NCBI GenBank assembly: GCA_022508245.1
Contig: JAFLVO010000001.1
Coordinates: 682,001-746,000, forward strand
Direction of reading: 5' to 3'
From: Clostridiales bacterium
GTDB lineage: Bacteria > Bacillota > Clostridia > Christensenellales > Borkfalkiaceae
Length of the DNA stretch: 64,000 nt
This document shows, in pieces, positions 25,971 to 34,934 of the stretch. The notes below the pieces were generated by a model. That model searched no databases. It was not told where the DNA came from and saw nothing but the letters and a program-made list of their open reading frames with translations. Within the stretch, counting starts at the first letter, position 1; each line of letters begins with the position of its first letter. Position numbers and translations under genes: made by a program.

Positions 25971-28900
25971 TGTCGCCTCCGATAATATCACTTGCTGTAA
26001 GCACTCTGCCACGGAAATATATAGTATCTATAATTTCTTTATAGACGTGGAAGTTTACCTTATCCAACGCTTTTTTCCCTTCAAGATCAGGCAAGTCGAT
26101 GACTCCTGCTTCTGAAAGGAAGCGTTTGGAACCGACTATTATCAAGAGTTTTCTTGCACGGGACAGGGCTACGTTGATACGCTCGAACTTCTTGATAAAC
26201 TCTGCATCATAGCGTTTGCCAGGCGCAGGATTTCGCACCATGGATACTATGATGATATCTCTCTCATCACCCTGAAAATCATCTACCGTGCTGATAATAA
26301 GGCGCTCGTCCTGTTTTTGCGAAAAACCGGTAAACTGAGCCCTTCCTCGCATCTTTTTGATATGTCCCGCCTGATCGCCATAAGTGCAGATAACACCCAT
26401 GCTTGGTCTTTCATCGATTTTCTTATCTTTATCGAACTTGAGCTTGCCTGCTTTTACAAGCTCGCCTGCGGCCTTATCAAGCTCTCTCATTAGGGAGATT
26501 GCAACCTCGGACTCTTGCTCGTTTATCTTAGAGGTACTTCCCTCGTAGGCGCTAGACTCCCTTTGGTCACAGTCAACAAAATATATATGATGATTGGGAT
26601 CAATTATAGTATTTCCGCCTATTCTGACTGTTAGATTATGTTGTTTTTCGTCGTCTTGATGTTGTTTGCCGACGGTGAGTCCCTTTTGACTACCGCCATA
26701 GAAGTGATTAAATACTTCCATTATATGACTATGACAACGATACTGCTTGTTCAGCATTACTCTGAATTCGTCGGGAACCTTCTCATATAGAGTTTTGAAG
26801 AAGCACTCTTCGTACAGCGCAGTATATCCTTCATTGATTTTCTTGGAAATAATTTTACTGTCAAGCCCTTCAAAATCCTCTTCGCGAAGGTGACGCAAAT
26901 CATACATTGGCGGAAGCTGTCTGTGATCCCCTACAAGAATAACGGTTTTCCCGTAGAGAATCGGAATAAGTAAATCCAAAAGAGATGATTTAGAAACCTC
27001 GTCTATGATGACGACATCTATCCCCTGCGTTCGGATATCGACCGATTCAATGCCGTAATTTGCAAGCTCTTTCAGTTGCGTCGGCGTAAATTTATCACGG
27101 CTCGTACAGGTGATACCGAATACGTTGACGCAGTTGTATAGCTCACGGGTATAAGCTTGCCGATCCTCTTCGAGAATATCTTCCTGCGAAAGATATTTGC
27201 AAATTGCCCGATAAGTCGGTATTTTGGTTTGATTCTCTTTCTGCGTCTTTTTATAGTCGCGCTCTAACTTGTCCCACTCCTCCTTGATGATATCGAACGC
27301 CGTTTCGAGATTGCTCGTGTCGTATTCTCTGACGATAGCAAAATTGCGGAAGAAACGGGTAATTTTCTGCCTTAATGCAGAATCGAGTTCGCCGTACTCC
27401 TCAACAACCTTATTCTCACCCAGCTCCTCATAACGGCGTTTGTTGTCACTAATTTCAAGCTGTTTTTCACTAATTTTTTGAGTAAGGGAATTTTCTTCTT
27501 TAAGATAGCGCACCATCGCTTTTTCGACGTCAGCTTTCATTTCTGCAACCAATGTCTGCAATTTGATTTTGAACGCAGTCAATTCTTCGGGCAGAGATTT
27601 TAAGAGTGTGCTGTCATTTGTTATTGTAGGAACTAATGAATAAATTAGGCTTGCAGACAAATCAACTGACGATGAATTTTGTGCGGTTTTAATTTGATTA
27701 CCGACATTGATAAGTTCTGCCTGATGTTTTTTATATTCGGTAAGATTTTCAGGAGGCACTTCATCCGTATCGGGATCTCGCAGATCCTGTAATATTTTAC
27801 GAAGGTCACGCTGACGGTTCTTCAATTTTAAGACGGTGTCTTCCGAAAGGAACAGTGCAAGTTCCTCTTTTATTGCACCAATATCTGCTTTGTTAAGCTC
27901 GCCGACTTTGTCTACCGAAACGGATTCAAGGCAAGCAAATCCAGAGAGCAATTCCTCTAATTTACGAATAAATGCCTCAATATATTGCTCTTTTGCTCCT
28001 TCCGTAGATGGACGGCAGCTCTCTATGTATTTGATTGTTCTGCGGTGCTCTTCAATATGCTCTCTTGCAAGTGCAAGCTGATCGCGCAGACTTTGCAACT
28101 CTTCATTGAGTATATTTACAGTGTTACTGATTGACTGCCGTTCGCTTTTAATCTTTGCATTTTCACTATTTAGTCTTAAAAGTCTGTCGTACTCCCGACG
28201 GAGGAGCTTCATTTCTTCATCGAATGTAGCTTTAGTTTCTTCGAAATGCTCAAACCGCCTTACTTGCCGTTCAAGGTTTCCGCTGATATTGGCATAAAAA
28301 TTATCTACAAGCCGTTCGGGGCTGTAATTTGTTTCCTTTCCGTTCTGCGACGGAATGAGACGCAACGGTCTGATTTCGGGAATTTTAGGCAATCTCTCGA
28401 ACACATTATCAATTGCTTTATGTGTTTCCGATGAAATCAAAACTTTTTTACCCTGCCGAGCCAGCTGCGCCGTTATTTCGGCAATGACCTGTGTTTTACC
28501 TGTCCCCGGAGGTCCCTGCAATAAGAATAAACTTTCACTTGCGAGCGCTCTTTTAACTGCAGTTTTCTGCCTGTCATTCAAACTTTCCCAACACATTTCA
28601 GGATCTTCTTGTACTGCCCTTACTGTCTGTGCCAGCGTTTCGGGTGCAAATAAGTAAGCAGGCAAATAGGGGTTTTTAACGTAACCGCAGAGGAAGGAAT
28701 TTAATGCCTTTTCCTGTCTTTCAATCTTCGCCTTCTCGGCACGGTTATCGTATGTGAGATATGCCGTATTGTAAGTTTCGATTTCTTTTTTAATTTCAGA
28801 AATTGTATCGGTAATATCGTTGGGACGGAAATAAATTTGATAGCGCCTTACCGTTTCACTTTCTATCTTGTCTGCCTTATCCCTTCCCAATTTATCATGC

Positions 28901-30579
28901 AGTTCGCGCTTGACATCTGCTTTTTCATTCGTAATAGGTCCTTTGTACTGCACTTCAAGTTGGGACTTCCTTTCATTCTTGAGCCGGTCAAGCTCTGCTT
29001 GCATGGCAATTGAAATGCTCTTACGCTTATTTTCTACAAGTTTTGCGTTGCGGGAAATATAGAACGACCGCAAGGACAAAGATTGCCTTACACTTTTCTT
29101 TTCACCCTCAAACTTTTCTTCTAATGCATTCTTCTTTTCTTCAAGAACGGCAATCGCTGCCTTTTTCTGTTCTTTGTCCGACTTGTCCTTTTTTATCTTA
29201 TCGATTTCCGCATCGATTGCCTTTATCTGCTTTTTGTATTCCGTCTCAATTGGAGCAAGCTGTTTTGCAATTTCACTTTCATAATCTTTTATGACTTCTT
29301 TATCTTTGTTCTCTGCAATATCCCGCTCAAGAGCTGCTTCATGCGAACTCTTGTATTCGGCTAATTTCTTATCGTACTGCGCCTTTAATATAACTGCCTG
29401 TCCATCTTTGAACTTTATTAGTTCGGCAGTAATAATTCCTTGATACTTAATATCTATTCTCTCATACGCAGCTAAAAGGTCTTTTTCGTACTTCTTTTCG
29501 AGTGCGGTGCAGTCCGGTTCAATATCTACATAAGCAAACAAGTAACGTTCACCTAAAGAATACTGGAAGAACCTGACCCCTTTAGGCAAATCTCCGTTCT
29601 CGTCGTATCTCGGAGGAGTCGTAGAAAGCCCCATTGAATCCTTCGTATATCTTTGTAGCCATACTTCGAATTTCGGTTTACCTTTACCGTTTTTACTGAG
29701 CGTATCGCTCAAAACCGATTTTCTGTTTCTCTCGACATCAATTCTAATGAGCGGGAAGCCTACCGCACCGCTCACTTCCTTGGAAAGGATGATTTGCTCA
29801 CCTTTTGAAAACTGTGCGAGATTGTCTAAAAGCAGCTCAGAATATGAATCCTCATTCCGCCTGTAAATATCCTTCGTAATCATATATGAATTGCAGACAG
29901 TTACACATTCAGCTTGTTCACATCGCTCCGATTGTTTGCCCAAATAATATCTGCGGAATTTGATATATTTTTGCCACTCGTCAAATGTAGTGAGTGCCTT
30001 TTGAGGATTGGGAACAGGGTACAGCTCTGTGCAGAGAGCGTTCACAAAATCGTTTGTGAGAACTGGATTATGCATCTCTCTAACGCCGTAATCAGGCACA
30101 GTTATTGATTTACCGTTTGCTACAAATGACCTATTCATAAAAGCACAAGCTGCCGTACAGTAGACCTTTCTCTCGCCAAACTTGGCAACATTGATGTCTA
30201 TTAGCTCAATCCCTTTTACTGTAATATCGATTACATTGCCGAAAGTAACATCTCCAATAATAATCAAATCATAATTTTTAGGCAACCTATATGAAAGTGA
30301 TACGTCTTTTTCAGGACGGATTACAATGTTATAGATACATTGCTTACTACGACGGTTTTCTTTTATGCGCCTGTCAAATCCGGGAAGTGACACATAGTAA
30401 AATTTATCGTTCAAGGGGAATGCACTCGCTATAAACTCTTGCAGGTTATCTGCGGCAAAATTACCCAATCTCGGTTTTAGCGCCTCATACTGCTCGTTGA
30501 GAGATAATGTATAGAAATCGTCCCAACTTCTACTGCCACGTTCAAGGTTATCCATAAAGTTTAAGTACAAATAGCCCAT
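25960..30579 (-). CDS. Giant SF1 (Upf1/Dna2-like) helicase with central coiled coils
   Basis: 1539 aa from ATG 30577-30579 (GAGGG 7 nt upstream). The N-terminal ~350 residues are unrecognised. Residues ~360-640 and 780-1130 are rich in coiled coil, the latter inserted between helicase motifs. Helicase motifs: I QGPPGTGKTQ (~689), Ia SSETHKAIDNV, II VVIIDEVSK (~1188), III VGDHRQLPP, V DDFQGDERDIIIVS, VI NVALSRARKLLIIVG; all fit AAA_11/AAA_12 helicases, which act on DNA or RNA. The frame stays open upstream through a TGA (30652-30654) to an ATG (30682-30684) that overlaps the regulator stop as ATGA, so the annotated start may be a shortened one. It is the second gene of the six-gene operon. Confidence 0.9.
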   Translation of the reverse strand: MGYLYLNFMDNLERGSRSWDDFYTLSLNEQYEALKPRLGNFAADNLQEFIASAFPLNDKFYYVSLPGFDRRIKENRRSKQCIYNIVIRPEKDVSLSYRLPKNYDLIIIGDVTFGNVIDITVKGIELIDINVAKFGERKVYCTAACAFMNRSFVANGKSITVPDYGVREMHNPVLTNDFVNALCTELYPVPNPQKALTTFDEWQKYIKFRRYYLGKQSERCEQAECVTVCNSYMITKDIYRRNEDSYSELLLDNLAQFSKGEQIILSKEVSGAVGFPLIRIDVERNRKSVLSDTLSKNGKGKPKFEVWLQRYTKDSMGLSTTPPRYDENGDLPKGVRFFQYSLGERYLFAYVDIEPDCTALEKKYEKDLLAAYERIDIKYQGIITAELIKFKDGQAVILKAQYDKKLAEYKSSHEAALERDIAENKDKEVIKDYESEIAKQLAPIETEYKKQIKAIDAEIDKIKKDKSDKEQKKAAIAVLEEKKNALEEKFEGEKKSVRQSLSLRSFYISRNAKLVENKRKSISIAMQAELDRLKNERKSQLEVQYKGPITNEKADVKRELHDKLGRDKADKIESETVRRYQIYFRPNDITDTISEIKKEIETYNTAYLTYDNRAEKAKIERQEKALNSFLCGYVKNPYLPAYLFAPETLAQTVRAVQEDPEMCWESLNDRQKTAVKRALASESLFLLQGPPGTGKTQVIAEITAQLARQGKKVLISSETHKAIDNVFERLPKIPEIRPLRLIPSQNGKETNYSPERLVDNFYANISGNLERQVRRFEHFEETKATFDEEMKLLRREYDRLLRLNSENAKIKSERQSISNTVNILNEELQSLRDQLALAREHIEEHRRTIKYIESCRPSTEGAKEQYIEAFIRKLEELLSGFACLESVSVDKVGELNKADIGAIKEELALFLSEDTVLKLKNRQRDLRKILQDLRDPDTDEVPPENLTEYKKHQAELINVGNQIKTAQNSSSVDLSASLIYSLVPTITNDSTLLKSLPEELTAFKIKLQTLVAEMKADVEKAMVRYLKEENSLTQKISEKQLEISDNKRRYEELGENKVVEEYGELDSALRQKITRFFRNFAIVREYDTSNLETAFDIIKEEWDKLERDYKKTQKENQTKIPTYRAICKYLSQEDILEEDRQAYTRELYNCVNVFGITCTSRDKFTPTQLKELANYGIESVDIRTQGIDVVIIDEVSKSSLLDLLIPILYGKTVILVGDHRQLPPMYDLRHLREEDFEGLDSKIISKKINEGYTALYEECFFKTLYEKVPDEFRVMLNKQYRCHSHIMEVFNHFYGGSQKGLTVGKQHQDDEKQHNLTVRIGGNTIIDPNHHIYFVDCDQRESSAYEGSTSKINEQESEVAISLMRELDKAAGELVKAGKLKFDKDKKIDERPSMGVICTYGDQAGHIKKMRGRAQFTGFSQKQDERLIISTVDDFQGDERDIIIVSMVRNPAPGKRYDAEFIKKFERINVALSRARKLLIIVGSKRFLSEAGVIDLPDLEGKKALDKVNFHVYKEIIDTIYFRGRVLTASDIIGGDNGR

Positions 30580-30680
30580 CTTTATCCCTCTGTTTTGCTC
30601 CTCATACCATTTTTCATATTGCTGATCCTTAAAGGAATCACTCCCCTCATATCAACGCCTATACTCTTCGTCGTCATCTC

Positions 30681-31208
30681 TCATTTTCTTCCGCTCGTTG
30701 CTTTGCGATATTTTTCAAATATGTCTAAATAGTCAATAAATTCTTTCATTTCCGAAGGAGAAGCTTCTGCGGTAATAGAAGAAATTTTATCAAATAGAAC
30801 TGCCTTAGTAAACTCATCGAGATTGCTAAATTTCTTCAATGACACCGTTTGCCTTTGAAGTTCAGCATTTTCAGCAGAAAGTTCTCTGACTTTTTCCGTC
30901 AGCTCTTCTATGGAGGCAATGGAATCCTTCTTACCGTTTATTGTGTCTTTTAGTATGCTTGATATTCGGTTGACATACTGTGCCAAAATTTCTTGATCGG
31001 ATTCGTCAAGCAATAACTCAAGCTCTGTCTCGTTTTCTTTTCCGAAAAGATAGAATATCTTTATTTGTTTGTCTTTAGGAATATCGATAAACTCTTCCAA
31101 ATTGCGATAATTGTAAATAGTCGCCTTGGAAATCTCAAGATATTTAGCCAGATCATTGACCTTGATCGAAAATTTAGTAACTAATCTCTCAAACAATTTT
31201 GTTGTCAT
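30681..31208 (-). CDS. HTH/coiled-coil regulator at the head of the six-gene operon
   Basis: 175 aa. An N-terminal helix-turn-helix (VNDLAKYLEISKATIYNYRN, residues ~15-35) is followed by helical segments and a leucine-zipper-like coiled coil (EELTEKVRELSAENAELQRQ, ~100-125). The architecture suggests a dimeric DNA-binding repressor or activator. The start is ATG 31206-31208 with AGGTG 6 nt upstream. The promoter just upstream carries repeated ATCTAAT boxes, so autoregulation is likely. The stop codon overlaps an ATG as ATGA, coupling it to the helicase frame. Confidence 0.8.
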   Translation of the reverse strand: MTTKLFERLVTKFSIKVNDLAKYLEISKATIYNYRNLEEFIDIPKDKQIKIFYLFGKENETELELLLDESDQEILAQYVNRISSILKDTINGKKDSIASIEELTEKVRELSAENAELQRQTVSLKKFSNLDEFTKAVLFDKISSITAEASPSEMKEFIDYLDIFEKYRKATSGRK

Positions 31209-31219
31209 AACATTCACCT

Positions 31220-31342
31220 ATCTAATAATGTTAAATAGAGTATATCATTAATCTAATGCAAAGTCAATAATAATACTTAAAAAAGTCTAAAATCGTCTAA
31301 TTTGGTTTAATTTATTAATAATTCAATTAAAATAAATCTAAT
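31220..31342. promoter_or_regulatory. Array of ATCTAAT-type boxes around the regulator promoter
   Basis: Same-orientation boxes: ATCTAAT 31220-31226, ATCTAAT 31251-31257, GTCTAAA 31285-31291, GTCTAAT 31295-31301, ATCTAAT 31336-31342. Spacings are 31, 34, 10 and 41 bp, close to whole helical turns. One lies inside the promoter spacer and one just downstream of the expected start. They are likely binding sites for the HTH protein. Confidence 0.55.
31239..31267 (-). promoter_or_regulatory. Sigma-A promoter of the six-gene operon
   Basis: TTGACT (31262-31267), 17-nt spacer, TATACT (31239-31244); expected start near 31232, about 24 nt upstream of the ATG. It is the only good promoter seen for the genes from 31.2 to 20.3 kb. 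Confidence 0.8.
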
Positions 31343-31632
31343 TTCCAATAAGAAATCTACATTTTGCCAGAAGCAGACTAATGGTATTTGCACACACCTC
31401 TCACAAGTTAAAAGTAAAATATAAAAAGTTAATAGGAGCAGTGACATTGAAATTGGAAAAATTACGACATAATATCTGTATTTAATTTATGAAACTACCC
31501 AAATTTCAAGGGTAAAAATGAAATTTGCATAATTTGTCGGTTTTTTCGCAAAACTTGTGCTAAAATTCGACGAAATGTGCCAGAAAATGCAGTTGAATCT
31601 TTATCTTAAATGTTGCTAAAATTGAGAAAAGT
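31343..31632. other. AT-rich stretch with no recognised feature
   Basis: No ORF with a ribosome-binding site, RNA gene or repeat was seen between the regulator control region and the spoIVB terminator. In related genomes spo0A would be expected at about this place. Confidence 0.5.
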
Positions 31633-31676
31633 AAAACGGTTGACTCAAACAAATTCGCTTAATTCAACCGTTTTTT
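31633..31676 (-). terminator. Terminator of spoIVB
   Basis: AAAACGGTTGA and TCAACCGTTTT form an 11-bp stem around an AT-rich loop, 34 bp past the spoIVB stop. T-rich tracts flank it on both strands. Confidence 0.8.
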
Positions 31677-31709
31677 ATTTGTTTTATTGTCGGTTTATGA
31701 CTTTTTTAC

Positions 31710-32732
31710 TCAATAAGCGTCGAGCATATGCTCAATTGCTATTCCATATCCTCGGGTAGGGTCATTTACGAATACATGGGTTACTGCGCCGATAAGTTTG
31801 CCGTTCTGAACTATGGGGCTCCCGCTCATACCTTGAACTATTCCGCCCGTCTTATCTATAAGCTTTTTGTCGTCTACTTTTATTACAAAATTTCTGTTAT
31901 CTTTATTGCCTGCATCCACCTTTGCTATCGAAATTTTATATTTTTCGACCTGCTTACCATACACAGTTGAATAGATATAAGCCGAACCTATGCTGACGTC
32001 GTTTATAGAGCCTTTTTCTACTTTAACGAGCTTGGATAAATCGTAATCCTCTGAAAGGGTTCCGAACACTCCGCACGGACAGTTAAGTTTGGCGTTGCCG
32101 ATAATAACTCCGCTTTCAAATGCACCGTGGAGCTCTCCGGGCGCACCGCGCACACCTTTTTTGACGTCGTATATTATACTTCCGTACAGTGTTCCACCGT
32201 TTATTTCTATAATTTTATTATCAGTATCTGTTACGGGATGACCGAGCGAAGCAAATGTTCTGTTCTCCCCGTCTATATAAGTAATCGTTCCCACACCGTT
32301 TATGCTGTCTTTAACGAGAACGCCTATGCGCTTCGAGCCGGACGACAGCTCATTAACGGGTTGGATTTCAAATGTGAGGCTTTCCCCACCGCGCTTTACC
32401 GTTATTTCAAACTTTTTATAATTGCGAGAAATAATTTCATTTATATCAGAAGTTTTCTTTACCTCTTCGCCGTTTATTTTTTCAATCATATCGCCGGTAC
32501 GTATTCCTGCATCACGGGCAGGCGAGCTTATTCCATTGTCTGTTAAGACCTCGCACAAGCCGATAACCTCAACGTTTACCGTATTCAGAACGAAACCCGC
32601 AGGAAACCCGCCCAAATACAAACTACCCGTTTCGGCGTAAGCCGTTGCGGAAAAAGGGCTGAAAACAAAAGTCAGTAATACGGCGGCAAGACATGCAAGT
32701 AGGGACTTGAAAATTTTCTTTGCGTCAAACAT
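31710..32732 (-). CDS. spoIVB: SpoIVB, stage IV sporulation serine protease
   Basis: 340 aa. Signals from the forespore to the mother cell by cleaving SpoIVFA, which releases pro-sigma-K processing. An N-terminal membrane segment (about 9-33) is followed by a PDZ domain (about 65-125; RDAGIRTGDMIEKINGEEVK) and an S55 SpoIVB peptidase domain with catalytic His in FASLGHPVTD and Ser in QGMSGSPIVQNG. It is shorter than the Bacillus protein (about 425 aa), mainly in the N-terminal region. It follows recN by 70 bp with a terminator between, so it may have its own promoter. Its 3' end is duplicated at 7587-7658. Confidence 0.95.
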   Translation of the reverse strand: MFDAKKIFKSLLACLAAVLLTFVFSPFSATAYAETGSLYLGGFPAGFVLNTVNVEVIGLCEVLTDNGISSPARDAGIRTGDMIEKINGEEVKKTSDINEIISRNYKKFEITVKRGGESLTFEIQPVNELSSGSKRIGVLVKDSINGVGTITYIDGENRTFASLGHPVTDTDNKIIEINGGTLYGSIIYDVKKGVRGAPGELHGAFESGVIIGNAKLNCPCGVFGTLSEDYDLSKLVKVEKGSINDVSIGSAYIYSTVYGKQVEKYKISIAKVDAGNKDNRNFVIKVDDKKLIDKTGGIVQGMSGSPIVQNGKLIGAVTHVFVNDPTRGYGIAIEHMLDAY

Positions 32733-32765
32733 AAAAATATTTTCTGCAAAACCCTGCTAAATATA

Positions 32766-32797
32766 CAAAAAAAACGGCGTTGCCGCCGTTAAAAAAA
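32766..32797 (-). terminator. Terminator after recN
   Basis: AACGGCG-TTGC-CGCCGTT hairpin with long A/T runs on both sides; followed by eight T residues on the minus strand. Confidence 0.85.
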
Positions 32798-32802
32798 TTT
32801 CA

Positions 32803-34482
32803 TTATTTTGAAAACATTGCCACAAGCTCTTTTGCGTGTTCAATTGCCGCTTCGGACTCTACGCTACCCATCAATCTTGTTATTTCTTTGATTTTTTCGT
32901 CCGAACTCAATTTTTTCACGCGCGTATAAGTCTTTTCTCCGCTCTGTTCCTTATATATAAGATATTGCGAACTGCTTGCAGCGCAGACCTGCGGCAGATG
33001 CGAGACCGCAATAATTTGAGTACATTTTGCAATCGAAAGGAATTTTTCCGCAACCGTCATTGCCGTAAAACCGCTTATTCCCGCATCGATTTCGTCAAAG
33101 ATGTAAGTCGAAATGCCGTTAATATCGTGAAGACAAGTCTTGATTGCAAGCATAAACCTGCTCATTTCGCCACCGCTTATTACCTTGCTCAAAGGCTTTA
33201 AAGGCTCGCCCTTGTTTGCAGAAAACATAAAGCAAATGCCGTCCGAGCCGTTTGAGCTGTTGAGATTTGCGGTATTTTTGTCGTATTCGTTAAAATTTAC
33301 CGTAAACTGTGCGTCGGGAATATTTAAAGTTCTAAGCTCGGCAACGACTTCTTTGCAGAATTTGTCCGCCGACTCTTTGCGCAGTTTTGTAAGATTTAAA
33401 CAGTACTCGAAAATTTTATCGTCGCACTCGGAAAGCAGTTTGTTATATTTTTCTACCGCCGCCGCGCTGTCGGAGAGAGTATCGTATTTATTTTTCGCAT
33501 CTTCAAGATATAAAAGAATACTCTCCTCGTCTGCGCCGTATTTTTTCCTCAACGATTTTATAAGCGAAATGCGCTCCTCGATTTCTTCAACTTCGCGCTC
33601 GTCAAAAGATAAGTCCCCGCATAAGTCAGAAATAATTTCGGAAATATCTGCCGCCTCTGTAGCAAGACTTTCAATGCGCGAAAATATTTTATCGTACTCC
33701 TCGCTTAAATTAGATATAATTCCGACCTGATGCTTTGCCGAATTCAATAAATCGAGGCACCCGCCGTCGTCGCCTATTATCGAGCCCGCTCCTCCGAGAG
33801 CAGTCAGTATCTTTTCGGTATTGGCAATAAGATTTCGGCGCGTAATAAGCTCGTCATATTCGCCAATCTTTAAGTCGGCGTTCTCAATTTCCTTTATCTG
33901 AAAATCAAGCATATCAAGCTTGCGCTCCCGCTCACTCTCATCTCCGCCGAGCTCCTCTATTTTTGCCTTCAATGAGCGCTTTTGAGCAAGCAATTCCGAT
34001 ATGTTTTGCTTAATTATGTTAAGTTTCTCGCCTGCAATACCGTCAATGACTTTAAGTTGGTTATCCTCGCCTAATAGGAAGAAATGCTCGCTCTGTCCGT
34101 GTACGTCAACGAGTCTTTGCGTCACGCTTTTAAGCATTGAGGCTGTTACGGTGTTGCCGTTAATTTTAATTCCGCCCTTGCCGTCGAGGTTAAATTTGCG
34201 GGTTATAATTATCTCGCCGTCGCTTTCTATATCGTATTCTTTAAGTACCGAAAGCGCGTCACTTTCATCCGAAACGCAAAATTCGGCGCGCACCGTTGCT
34301 TCCTGCTCGCCGTATCTAATCATTGTTTTATCAGCCTTGGAGCCCAAAACAAAGTTTATGGATTCCAAAATTACCGATTTACCTGAACCGGTTTCTCCAG
34401 ATAAAACATTAAGTTTTCCGTCAAACGTTATATCCGCCTCTGTTATAAGCGCAACGTTTTTTATGTACAATCTTTGTAACAT
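32803..34482 (-). CDS. recN: DNA repair protein RecN
   Basis: 559 aa, usual length. SMC-like ATPase recruited to double-strand breaks. Walker A GETGSGKSVILE near 30, central coiled coils (about 150-350), ABC signature VISGGEMSRFMLAIK and Walker B YIFDEIDAGISG near 470. The start overlaps the argR stop as TAATG. It belongs to the nadK-argR-recN-spoIVB cluster conserved in Clostridia. Confidence 0.97.
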   Translation of the reverse strand: MLQRLYIKNVALITEADITFDGKLNVLSGETGSGKSVILESINFVLGSKADKTMIRYGEQEATVRAEFCVSDESDALSVLKEYDIESDGEIIITRKFNLDGKGGIKINGNTVTASMLKSVTQRLVDVHGQSEHFFLLGEDNQLKVIDGIAGEKLNIIKQNISELLAQKRSLKAKIEELGGDESERERKLDMLDFQIKEIENADLKIGEYDELITRRNLIANTEKILTALGGAGSIIGDDGGCLDLLNSAKHQVGIISNLSEEYDKIFSRIESLATEAADISEIISDLCGDLSFDEREVEEIEERISLIKSLRKKYGADEESILLYLEDAKNKYDTLSDSAAAVEKYNKLLSECDDKIFEYCLNLTKLRKESADKFCKEVVAELRTLNIPDAQFTVNFNEYDKNTANLNSSNGSDGICFMFSANKGEPLKPLSKVISGGEMSRFMLAIKTCLHDINGISTYIFDEIDAGISGFTAMTVAEKFLSIAKCTQIIAVSHLPQVCAASSSQYLIYKEQSGEKTYTRVKKLSSDEKIKEITRLMGSVESEAAIEHAKELVAMFSK

Positions 34483-34934
34483 TAACTGAGATAATCTTTA
34501 AGTAAATCAACAACGTACTGTGCATTTTCGTTGCTGTCGACAACGATTAAAAGGGTATCGTCGCCGGCAACACTGCCGATTATTTCGCTTATTTGCAGTG
34601 AATCGACAAAGACGCCGACAGTCGAGCCGTTACCGCGCATTGTTTTAACGAGAATAAGGTTATTCGCATGTTTTATGCTCAAAACGCAACCTTTGAAAAG
34701 ATTGGTCATGCGGTTAGTTACGCTGTCAACGTAGTTATCAAAGCTTGCATACTTATACTTCTTCTTCGTGCCGGCAACCTTATAGAGCTTCAAATCTTTA
34801 ATATCGCGCGAGATTGTTGCCTGCGTAACGTTAAAGTTGGCTTTAATAAGCTCGTCACATAATTCTTCCTGAGTATCAATCTCTTTGCCGGAAATAATTT
34901 CAAGTATTTTCTGTTGTCTTAAAGAACGTTGCAT
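34482..34934 (-). CDS. argR: Arginine repressor ArgR
   Basis: 150 aa. N-terminal winged helix (ISGKEIDTQEELCDELIKAN, then VTQATISRDIKDLKLYKV) and C-terminal arginine-binding, hexamer-forming domain (GDDTLLIVVDSNENAQYVV). Represses arginine biosynthesis and activates catabolism. GGAG lies 9 nt before the ATG. It directly abuts nadK upstream and recN downstream. Confidence 0.95.
   Translation of the reverse strand: MQRSLRQQKILEIISGKEIDTQEELCDELIKANFNVTQATISRDIKDLKLYKVAGTKKKYKYASFDNYVDSVTNRMTNLFKGCVLSIKHANNLILVKTMRGNGSTVGVFVDSLQISEIIGSVAGDDTLLIVVDSNENAQYVVDLLKDYLS

Noticed and set aside
30652-30654. TGA decoded as Trp or selenocysteine
   Set aside because: Genes here use TGG for Trp and end normally at TGA (for example spoIVB), so the code is standard; no SECIS-like hairpin was evident after this codon. 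A nonsense change or reinitiation is simpler.
7586-31733. Autonomous integrative element or prophage
   Set aside because: No integrase, transposase, relaxase, replication or phage structural gene was found between the direct repeats; only a decayed or non-autonomous element remains possible.
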